A DNA stretch of 64,000 nucleotides, taken from assembly GCA_038093975.1 (NCBI GenBank), contig JBBPTG010000010.1, forward strand, positions 331,021 through 395,020. The letters run 5' to 3'. Under the pieces are notes generated by a model. That model had not been told where the DNA came from and made no database searches. It saw only the letters and a program-made list of their open reading frames with translations. A program made the position numbers and the translations under genes. The stretch is from Chalciporus piperatus. Taxonomy: Eukaryota > Basidiomycota > Agaricomycetes > Boletales > Boletaceae. The stretch's first letter is position 1, and every line of letters starts with the position of its first letter. Below, one piece after another: positions 55,181 to 64,000 of the stretch.

Positions 55181-55570
55181 TTGTTTGGGATGTCAGACAA
55201 CTTGAAGGAATTCGAGCACGACTATCGTGTCAGCGTCACGGATGAGAAGTCGGAGGGGCTTTTGCCCCAGTGTTCTGCAGATCGGGATCAACGACAGTTT
55301 GTTGGAGTTGCAGGTGAAGCTTGATGGAGAATTTTCGCGGCTCGTGCAGGATGATCAAAATTTACGCACGTTTGTGTTCCCCCAAGTTCCCCCGCTCCCC
55401 ATCAACCTTTACCATCTTATTCAAAACACCGTTCAGATCTTCCGTATTGACCGTTGGAAACCCACCGACCTCGATCCCGCATATATGATTGACGCAGCTC
55501 ATCAACTCACGGATCGACTTGGCCATTCCTGGCGATGACCCCCATCGGCCAGGAGGATCCAGCCAGTAGC
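55180..55570 (+). pseudogene. Fragment of RNA polymerase II largest subunit (RPB1)
   Basis: The segments LKEFEHDYRVSVTDE, PSVLQIGINDSLLELQVKLD, VQDDQNLRTFVFPQVPPLPI, NLYHLIQNTVQIFRIDRWKP and TDLDPAYMIDAAHQLTDRL follow the order of the conserved RPB1 region in the middle of the protein, where yeast and human read similarly (QVKLDEEY, LPVNL, IIQNA, IDPRKPSDL). The frame changes near 55255 and again near 55525 (to AIPGDDPH). Only some 125 residues are present, with no flanking RPB1 sequence, so this is a stray copied piece and not the cell's functional gene. Confidence 0.75.
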
Positions 55571-56323
55571 GAGCCGACGTCGGGCTCACGTTCGAACTGG
55601 TACGTTCATGCCACTCCCGCGATGCGAAGGATTCTCAAGCAATTAGTATCGACTGAACAGAGAATCGTTCGAGTGAGGATTGGGAGAAATTGGGGTAAAG
55701 CTTGGGCAAACTTGCTCGACCGTCGTTCGTGCCCGTGGATCCCAGGCGAGATGGCGGTATGTTTCACAACCACTAGTACTGTTGGCGAAACTGTCATCGC
55801 CAGACATGATCACGTGATACATGCATATACCACGACGATGCGCTTCATCAGAATCAGCAGCCCCACCGGTGACCGCTCCTACACCTTTACATACTGGTAA
55901 GTTATGATTGTTTCCCTTAAAATCCTCGTCATTTGATCCGCTGATTCAAGAGTACTAATAGCAACATTAACGATGCGGAAAGTCGGAGGACTTGTATTCA
56001 CCCACTCTCAATTGGTCCAACTTTGCAAGCACACCTATCCAGGGCGGAAGGAGAACAACCAACTACCATTTATCTATTCAACCGCGATCAATCTGGCACG
56101 GTCTAAGAAGACCGAGTTTATAGCCGTTGATATTTTTACGCCAAATGGTCGTCGAACAACAGGGTTTATCTACCGAACAACTTGCAGCGCTATGGGGGAG
56201 ACGGAGACAGCAACCAACTTCGAGAAGTTCGAAGAGCAAGAGTGGATAGCGAGGGTTAGAAGGGGTTTCGGTAATCTTGGTGTTGAAGGGGCATTACCAT
56301 TTGACACCTTCGTGGTAGATTGA
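55535..56323 (+). other. Two open stretches of unknown origin
   Basis: Frames at 55535-55900 (NWYVHATPAMRRILKQLVST, ARHDHVIHAYTTTMRFIRIS) and 55973-56323 (VGGLVFTHSQLVQLCKHTYP, FIAVDIFTPNGRRTTGFIYR) have protein-like composition. They do not join in phase by any GT-AG intron I could find. I recognise no family. They may be remains of one gene. Confidence 0.3.
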
Positions 56324-56584
56324 GGTGGACCATGATGGAAAGTAACTCTTCGGACTCACTTTCAAGTTCGCCTTACGAGAGTTCAATCTTTGATGTAGGA
56401 CAGAGGTGTTCAATTCGCTCTCGAGAGGAGCGAGCGACCATAGACGAACTCATCGGTATCCCAGCTTAATTGGTTGTGTACACGTCTTGATCCTCTCGTG
56501 TGGTCCGTGAAAAGGCGTCAAATTTCTGATGGTCATACATTCGAGGTAAAATGGACACAGCGGAAACTAATAATTTAATGTGAT

Positions 56585-57700
56585 CCGTTAGTTAGTCTGA
56601 CATCTCCGAGGGCTGCGGCTTCAAGCGCCTGCTCCAAGTCCCTCACTAGGTCCTCTGCTCCTCCACGCCGACTGACAATCGGATCAGATTGTCGCCAATA
56701 CCGAGGATCGCCCTCTCTGCTTCGGGTATACTCGCATGTGTCATCTTTGCGGGCAATTCAGCCAGACTCTCCACCCCACCGAGGGACTCGGCCAGCGTGA
56801 ATAACCGCGTCGCAGTCAGGAACTGATCCGCTTCTGAGGCGCCCCTTCGAATGCGGAAGGATACCATACCACCATATGGGACAAGGTATCGGAAAAACGA
56901 TGGGTATTCGTCGTCATCTGCTTTCCAAACAAATTCACCTTCACTTTCCATGTTTCCGTCCGCACTATCCGAGAGACGGAGCGATTCGACAAACTTCTTG
57001 GCATGGGGCGACAGTTGTCGATAGGCGATATCATTCCGTGGATGTGAGTCAAGTCCGGGTTATATTCCTTCCACGTGCGGCGAACGCTGGAGAGCCTGCG
57101 CGACCTTCAACGCATTGACGCCATACGCTTCCATACACGATGTAGGGTCTTTGCATCGTGCTGGACCAACCAGCAGTCGTATGGACTTGGAATTGCACTG
57201 TGGGCGTTCTGAAGGAAACGCAGTTTCTGGACGAAAGGGGCATGATGAGGATGGCAGAATCGCAGCACCCATGACGACGACATCCGAAGGAGAGATTGAT
57301 GGAAACAGAGAGAGGAATGTATTATCGACGACCACAAGGGGCCGTGAGGGATGCGAACGTGCAAGCGACACGATCCGCGGTATGTCGACAAGCCGAAGGA
57401 TGGGATTCGTCTGTGACTCTATCCAGATGAGCTATTCCTTCATTTTTTGTGAGAAGAGCTGTATAGGTAGCAACGAGGGAGAGACTCACTTTGGTGTTCG
57501 GTTGGAACGAAGCCAGAAATGGTGTCATCGTCGGCGCTTTCCATGTCTACGAACGAACAGCCTGGGTTTCTGACGCAACTCTTCTTAGATATCGGAACGT
57601 GCCGCCGTAGACATCATTAACGCTGAGGATGCGCGTATTCGGTCCCGCGGCCTGGCCGTTGTAGCAGAACCGATGAGATGACTTGAGAGCAATGGAAGTG
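56585..57700 (-). pseudogene. Cys/Met-metabolism PLP enzyme (cystathionine synthase/lyase-like) pseudogene
   Basis: On the minus strand in order: AGPNTRILSVNDVYGGTFRY, VWIESQTNPILRLVDIPRIV, RPLVVVDNTFLSLF, DVVVMGAAILP, then in another frame PFVQKLRFLQNAHSAIPSPY and DCWLVQHDAKTLH, then YGGMVSFRIRRGASEADQFL, FTLAESLGGVESLAELPAKM and THASIPEAERAILGIGDNLI. After RLSVGVE a further shift leads to AEDLVRDLEQALEAAALGD. The family makes or breaks the cystathionine bond with PLP. Between DNTFLS and DVVVMGAA about 20 residues are missing, and these normally include the PLP lysine. With that loss and at least three frameshifts the gene is dead. Confidence 0.82.
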
Positions 57701-59022
57701 ATCACCCGCCCCAATGGTGACATGTGGTGAGATGCTCCTCTCGTCATTGGAGTCCACCGTTTGTTCCCGTAGGTCCGGCTTTGGCCAAGGCATAGCGATC
57801 TACCGGACCCGCATCTGCACATCCATGCAACGTGACACCATTTCGCTGTTCCGCACGGGACCTACCGCTGAACAAGCCAGATGTCCATGAATCGCGCGTA
57901 CCGTTGTCTTTCCGTCCATACACGAGCTCGTTGAAGGAATCAATTGTATAAAAAAACAAATGCTTCGCGGATGAAATCATACCCCGGCCTTTTCCTCCTG
58001 GCGACTCGACAGATTGGTGCTTCCACTGACATGAAGCGAGCAAGTACGTGCGACACAGTGACCATGGGCTGACGAGACGATGCGAACGATGACGATAACA
58101 TTTCGAAGATGTCAAGCGATTTTTGGTGTAAGCCTCTTGCAAGTCGATATGTAGTCACTCAGTCGATCTACATAAACTAAGTGTTCAAACGTTCAAGCCC
58201 GGCTTGCTGTAGGACGACAAGATGAGGGAGTGAGGTGCACGAAATTGCAATTGACAAACTCGGAGCTACTCACTGGTCCCGCGCAAACTCGGCCAACAAA
58301 GTGTGACGCTTATATAATCAAGATACCCCTAACTCGCCCAAAAACGCGGCACACTTTTACGACGGGACTGTTGATGCGAAATCTACAGTGTAAGGATATC
58401 AAGTAAATACATCTATGCAATAATAGAGTATCTTTTTGTTAATTAAGTCAGTCTATAATGTGTACCAAGGCCAAAAAGCCCGAGAGGATCAAGAAATAAG
58501 TTACTCATAAACATAATCTTCGTCGTCGGAGTCATCAACATCGCACCTGGCGACCACACGCTTATCCGTGTGCGTCACCGGAAGCTCTGGTGATGCTCCT
58601 GAAGCTCCTCTACGTATAAGGGACAGTACTGGACAAAATTATTTTAGCACTTTGTCCTTCCGAGTTGAGTTTTGCTACGTCTTCCTTGGGTCGTCTTCCT
58701 TGGGTTTTAGCTCTCGACCAGAACTTGAGCGTGTTCCTGAACTAACATCCGGCAATTGCCGCATCAATCAGATCGGGTTGTCGAACCGGACCGTATGTCG
58801 AGACACTGATGCGGGCACCAATAGGCACCAATAGCACAGCGACAACGATCTCGCAACCCGGTCATATTCCTCAAGGCGATTTGAATTGGTGGAAACAGGC
58901 GACAACGCTGGATACTCGTACGTATAATGAATCTAGAAACCCACTGTACTTTTTCGTCAATACCTAGCAATCTGAGCGTTGTTCTTGATGCTCGAGCGAT
59001 CCTCCGTGCGTCCGTTGTGACC
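57701..59022. other. Gene-poor stretch, 1.3 kb
   Basis: No supported gene. A short AT-rich part (58380-58460) and the 5' flank of the next transposase; no terminal inverted repeat was found by eye. Confidence 0.45.
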
Positions 59023-60837
59023 ATGAACCAACAAGAGCAACAAGAGATTCCGGTCCAGCTCTATACGATTAGAATGGCTTTTGCAGAGCTAGGACGGCGA
59101 GTCTCTCTTTCATTGCGAACACAATTAGGGGACACTGCGCGACTTCAAGATGAGCGAAGACACTGCCAACACCTCTTATCGCTCGTTTCACAGGTAGTGT
59201 TCTCATTTCTTCTTTGTCATAAGATGGCTTACCTCGTTAATGGTAGCATGTGAATGCATTCACGCACGAGGAATATAATACAATCCAATCCAGCGTTCAG
59301 AGCATGATCCAGCACCTCGAAGACGCAGCTCACCAATCTGCTGATCCCCCCGATGCCCCACCATTAGAAACGACACACTATGTGGCTACAGGAAGGCCTG
59401 GTCGCCCCCGCGTTGAGATCGATCCATCTATCCTCACATCAGCGATTGAGCTCCGGGGACCGACTCAACTCGCAGCCGTGTTTGGCGTATCTGCTCGAAC
59501 TGTCCGTCGACGTGCCCTCGAATATGGCACAAGTTGTGGAACCTGGGGCTCCTGTCTATGTTGACTATGAAGGTGAAGACGGAACAGTGACCCGTTTCTA
59601 CACCTCCTCGACCGCCCCTACATCCGACCTTACGGATGATGAACTGGATGAGATTATGCTTCAAATTCTCCAGCAGTTTCCGTTCTTTGGTCGTCGGATG
59701 ATTCAGGGTCATTTTCACTATCTCGGTCACAGAGTCACTCGGAGTCGCATACTCGAATCATATACTCGCGTTCACGGTGCTCCAATCAATATTTTTGGTC
59801 CACGACGCATCCAACGGCGTGTTTATTCGGTTCCTGGTCCAAACTCACTCTGGCACCATGACGGGCAACACGGTAAGGGAATCAAACCATCGTATAGAAT
59901 CGGTTCAACTTCACGACCACAGGCTTAATACGGTGGCGATTTGTCATTCACGCCTTTGTTGATGGATTCTCCCGGTTTGTTGTAGGCATCCGCGTTAGCG
60001 GAAACAATAGAGCTGTGACTGTCCTGGAACTATTCCTTGACGCAGTTGCTGAACATGGCACACCAAGTCGCGTCCGTGGGGATCACGGGACGGAGAATCT
60101 TCGGGTTGCAGAATGGATGGAAAACAATCGCGGTTCAGACCGTGGTTCATATATCTGGGGACGGTAAGTGATTTAATACTTCCTACTTTGTAAGTAAGCT
60201 AAACCCGTTTACGATGGACAGGAGTGTCCACAATATTCGAATCGAGCGCCTCTGGTGTGATGTAACCAGAGGTTTCGGTGCAAAGTGGAAGGATTTTTTC
60301 CAGGGACTCGAGATGCACGATGGCCTCGACATCAATCTTGATGCTCATACATGGCTTCTGCACTACCTGTTTCTGGCACGAATCAACCATGATGCAGTGG
60401 AGTGGGCTGAGGCATGGAACAATCACTCGATCACTCTTCGAGATGAACGCCAGCGTAGTCCGCGAGACATGGTTTTCTTCGGGATGCTTCAACATGGTGC
60501 CCGCGGAGTTGACACCGCACAGTTTGCGGGCGAGTCGGATGATGTTGGGAACATCCAGGAGTATGGCATTGACTGGGAGTCATTTGACGAAGATGCTATT
60601 CGTCAACATCATGATCATGCAAATGGCATTAATCATGAAGTTGACAATCCATTCGTCATCGGTCCATTGCACCTCAGTGATGTACAGGTTCCTGAAATGA
60701 ACTGCCCTCTAACTGACGGACAAGTGGAGCATCTGGATGCTACACTTCAAACCCTCCCACATTATACTTCGAGCTCTATGTATGACTTACGGCTACTATG
60801 GATTGACGCACTACAGATCTGTCACGACTTACTATAG
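59023..60837 (+). pseudogene. DDE integrase-core transposase, one frameshift
   Basis: From MNQQEQQEIPVQLYTIRMAF, exons splice across an intron at about 59193-59249 (LSLVSQ to HVNAFTHEEYNTIQ), then a DNA-binding helix-turn-helix (LAAVFGVSARTVRRRALEYG). The core has the three acidic positions of integrase-type transposases: LWHHDGQHG, RVRGDHGTENLRVAEWM and RIERLWCDVTRGFG, joined over introns at about 59874-59922 and 60163-60221. The C-terminal part (DAHTWLLHYLFLARINHDAV, ERQRSPRDMVFFGML) completes it, ending at 60837. A single extra base near 59536 (ggaacc) throws the frame after GTSCG; without it the frame would run on into APVYVDYEGEDG. All catalytic residues remain, so inactivation is recent. 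Similar integrase-core proteins are common in agaricomycete genomes. Confidence 0.78.
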
Positions 60838-61119
60838 CCGAATTATGACGAATAGATAGTACTACCATCGGAATTGAAACTATACACACAATATACATTG
60901 AGCACAAAGTACTGTGTACATTGACCTGAGGGATAGCACTAGGCTTCGAGTACATGCTACGAATATTAAATGGTGCAGGCTAGCACCAGGCCAGCCATAG
61001 TAAAATACGGACACGGTGAACACGATCAACTACGAAGGAAGAGGTACACTGGCAATCTGAAGATGGAAGGAACAGAATACACGACACGGACTTGCTGGCG
61101 ACACGATAGGAAATGAGCA
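60838..61119. other. Intergenic between converging genes, 282 bp
   Basis: No gene or clear structure seen. It should hold the 3' UTRs of both neighbours. Confidence 0.5.
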
Positions 61120-64000
61120 TCAAAGGGCGTTGAAAGTTTCGGAGAACTCGAGAAGTAAACCATGTACCCAGGCGTCAAACTCGGTTGCGATGGAATCATC
61201 GTGCTCCAGGTAGGGCTGCTTCAACCATGCGACAAGCGATTGCGAGAACGGGACCGTCATACGATGGCTACAAGTTTGGAACTGCATCGGAAGCATGTAT
61301 GGCTGTCGTAAATGATGTTAACATTGGAGCATAGGGAATAACCTGGAAAAGATCTTACCATCCAGTCATCAGGTGCACCATGTGGTCTCAAATGTTCGTG
61401 CCTCGAGGGTAAAGTCTTGGCGAATTCCACCTGTAATCGACATTGGATTAGCGTGCTCGATATGCCAGCTTAACCTCAGAACGACATACATGTATGTCTT
61501 GATGCTCCGCTGGCAGGAAATAGCTACCGGACACCTGGTGGAGGAAAAGTTCACAGCGGAGCGTTGGGTTAGCTTCTTCAGCCAACAGCTCCTCTTCCGA
61601 AATGATTGCCCTGATCCTCGGATGATCAGGGTGGCCAGTTCCACGCAAATAGCGACTGAACTGCAGAATGAACGATGTGATCAGGTCAGGGTCAACGGCA
61701 AATGAGCCAGTCAGTGCCAAGTCGTCGGGATCCTGATATTTTAAGCGAGATATGAGGTCATCCGGCGACTTCATCTTGCGCTGGTACATTTCGGTTACGA
61801 GCGTTTTTGCCGAAGGTTTGAGAGTCTAGAAGTACGACCTTGAAATCAGCAAACTCAACCATATAGACATGTAAAGGAAACATACCAATGCAAATGATGG
61901 TACTATCCCGTCAATGCAGGTATCAAACCCTTCTTTGAACAATTGAAGTTCTCTCGGGACTGTGGGATGTTCTGACAGCGCATGTCGAGCTCCAGGCCCC
62001 AAGAGCGCACTTGCATAGAGCTGGAGTTTCAAGTCCATGCACTGAATTGGACTGAGCTCAGCAGGAAGCTGCGACGGCTACAGGCAAAAATAGGTTAGTT
62101 GGTAATCGACAGCTTGGTTGACGACCTACCTGCATGAAGAGATATGTTGCAAGTAATGTGGCAAAGGTTCCAGTCGGCGAGGCATCAAGAATGATCCCGT
62201 TGTCACCCGCATTGACATCAGCGAGCATCTTTCCGATCTCCGGTGCAAGCAACTTGACGAGATTAAGGTCGAAGAGAAGATCGGGGGTACCAATAGACCA
62301 AAGAAGCAGGAATGGAGAGCAAGGGAATGGAGGCTGACCGAGTACGTAGATATGAAGAGCGCAAAGAAAGCCTTGCATACGGATTTTGGACTCGACTTTT
62401 GGTTGCATAGCATTGGAGAAAGAAAGGACGGAAATTGACTTGAAACCGTCGGTTGTGTCCATCCAGATTGACATGTCACTGACAGCTGTTTTGATGACAT
62501 CCGTGAGAACGGCTCGCTCGACGCCTTCACCGACACCTTCCCCGCTGTTATATAGGATGATGAGTATACGAGATATTTGGTGAGTGGAGGATTGTACTTA
62601 CACTTGATACATCCGGTTTCTTTTGAACAAAGACAGCAACACAAGGTTGGAGTCGGTAGGGAAGGGAGGGCCGATCTCCGCTCCATGAGCAACTGATGCA
62701 GTGTCGAACGGCTCATCCAAGAGCTTGGAAAGAATGAAGGAAGAAAGTAGTTGGGATAGGTCCCTAACAGTATGCGCCTCTGCTCGCCAACGTGCTGCGC
62801 GATGGCGGGGATCTTCAACGAGACCTTCAACATAACTTGCCCAATTGGCAACGGAGGAATGGGAGGGATGGCGCTCTTCAAAATAACCGGGCTGGCGTGC
62901 GTTGGACGGCCTTGTCGCCCGACTCAGAGAACTGACGGCATGTGAGGTTGATGGTCCTCGAATACTAATGGATAGCGGTTGATGGGAACCTTCGATGGTT
63001 AGACCCAACACCGAATGAGAACTTGAAGCAAGCGCCTCAGGGTGAAAACCACTGAGAGAAGAAGACGAGCTGGAGTTTGCAGTGGAACTGGATGACGCCA
63101 AGTTGGCAGGCTCAAAAAGAGTAGGCAAGGACAACGGCTGGTTCAGCTATTACGGTGAATGTGGTTAGGAAAGCGGCGAACAATATAGAAAGGTGGACGT
63201 ACCAAGACGTCTATGTCATCATCGGCTAGCTGATTGCCAGCACCTGCAGCATCCATGTTGGCCAATGGAGCCGTTTGGCAGGCTGAAAAGCAGATCGGGG
63301 CTGATCGCATCTCCGATTGGGGTACTGGTGGCAAGAATGCCTCCATTATACGAGAGGAAAAGCATGTGTGAATCCCGGCGAGCCCTTCAACAGGGCCTTT
63401 CAGTTTTCCAAAGCGAGGCGCTGAATGTGGTGTAAGTACTCATGTTCATCAGAAAGTTGAGAGCATACCGATATAAAGCAGATGCGGAGTTGGACTCTCC
63501 GGGTTCATCATCACTCTGGATGATTGCTCGAGAAGAGTAGAGACCCCCGAGACTGTGATGTTCCAGGTCGTGACCCTGGACATCTTCAGCAGAGCCGTGA
63601 TACCGTCTCGAGAGCGTCTTCCAAGTTCGAGGAGCGCCCAACTTGCTTTTTCATAAACGAAATCCTCGGTACTTGAAGAAGGAAGCGGCGAAGTGAAATC
63701 GATTCCGTGACTACTCAGGTGAGAAAGAATGCAATGATTGAGAGGTTCAAGAAGTTGGGTGTCGCCTTCGCTCGAAGGATACGAGAAGTCGAACACAAGA
63801 TGGTGCAGCCGAAGAGTACTGAGCAGGTCCGGGAGCTTGTTGCGATCTAGTCTCATTTGTTTTGGAAATTCCTCCTCCTCGTCGAATTCGGAGACTAAAG
63901 AAACCTGTATTGGATGTTAGACTTGGATGGTGGTGCTTGCCATGAAACTCACCTGATATGGAATGAAAACAATTCGACAACGGAAATTTTCTGCTGGTGA
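61120..64000 (-). CDS. Large multi-exon protein of unknown function (runs off right edge)
   Basis: Exons on the minus strand can be followed from the window end (SPAENFRCRIVFIPYQ) through VSLVSEFDEEEEFPKQMRLD, FVYEKASWALLELGRRSRDG, SLPTLFEPANLASSSSTANS (Ser-rich linker), ARWRAEAHTVRDLSQLLSSF, LPAEHQDIH, DDLISRLKYQDPDDLALTGS, FILQFSRYLRGTGHPDHPRI and a last exon FDAWVHGLLLEFSETFNAL ending at the stop at 61120. More than eight introns of about 50-70 nt are needed. The protein is mostly helical, without signal peptide or clear membrane segments. The DDLISRLKYQDPDDL...RYLRGTGHPDHPR region resembles a conserved C-terminal domain of large basidiomycete hypothetical proteins; I cannot name a function. 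The 5' part is beyond the window. Confidence 0.7.

Noticed and set aside
57744..58158. Minus-strand frame of 132 codons upstream of the PLP-enzyme relic
   Set aside because: No motif of the enzyme's N-terminal part and no other recognisable domain.
1..64000. tRNA or rRNA genes
   Set aside because: No stretch with a convincing B-box-like GGTTCGA and fitting arms was found by eye; candidates such as gattcgagcc at 19032 lack the rest of the tRNA structure.

Overview
The window looks like chromosomal DNA of a filamentous basidiomycete, most likely an agaricomycete. The genes are packed with short GT-AG introns of about 48-75 nt. There is a class I hydrophobin, an F-box protein, a C2-like/TPR-repeat protein of the type expanded in mushroom-forming fungi, and an unusual load of transposable elements. 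I cannot name the genus from sequence alone.

Layout. 1-6135: minus-strand Ty3/gypsy retrotransposon, one open gag-pol frame running off the left edge plus its 5' LTR. 6136-12800: a DNA transposon whose spliced gene appears to join a Ulp1/C48 SUMO-protease-like domain to a DDE/RNase H-like transposase. It is broken by a 739-bp solo LTR with a perfect 5-bp target duplication. 12809-18783: copy A of a segmental duplication (conserved agaricomycete N-domain gene, C2-like/TPR gene, HpcH/HpaI aldolase). 19041-20998: two minus-strand genes, one with a mitochondrial presequence. 22385-29555: an ammonium permease with GATA motifs upstream, a glycine-rich-domain (GRDP/DUF1399) protein and a glutamine-synthetase-like gene. 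30498-36287: a small Cys/Lys-rich protein, an orphan with a PD-(D/E)XK-like signature, an F-box protein and TRM44. 36450-40219: decayed copy B of the duplication. 40544-44041: hydrophobin, dead P450, small secreted protein. 44236-46273: a DUF2264 protein. 46950-54738: two genes each hit by a 5'-truncated LINE of the same family. One is a TPR-type gene. The other is a GH3-family acyl-adenylating enzyme, where a 10-13 bp target duplication shows the exact insertion point and the LINE reads in frame from the GH3 exon. 55180-57700: an RPB1 fragment and a Cys/Met-metabolism PLP-enzyme pseudogene lacking its PLP-lysine segment. 59023-60837: a DDE integrase-like transposase with one frameshift. 61120-64000: a large minus-strand gene running off the right edge.

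How it fits together. The centre (about 17.7-36.3 kb and 44-46 kb) is housekeeping-like and mostly intact. The ammonium permease and GS-like gene give it a nitrogen-assimilation flavour. The flanks and the 36-43 kb and 47-60 kb stretches are repeat-rich and full of broken genes. The two duplication copies have lost different parts: A lacks exon 1 of the first gene, while B lacks most TPR units, has frameshifts and keeps only the 3' half of the aldolase. Gene models were spliced by eye; exon borders are proposals based on phase-consistent GT-AG (one GC-AG) introns.
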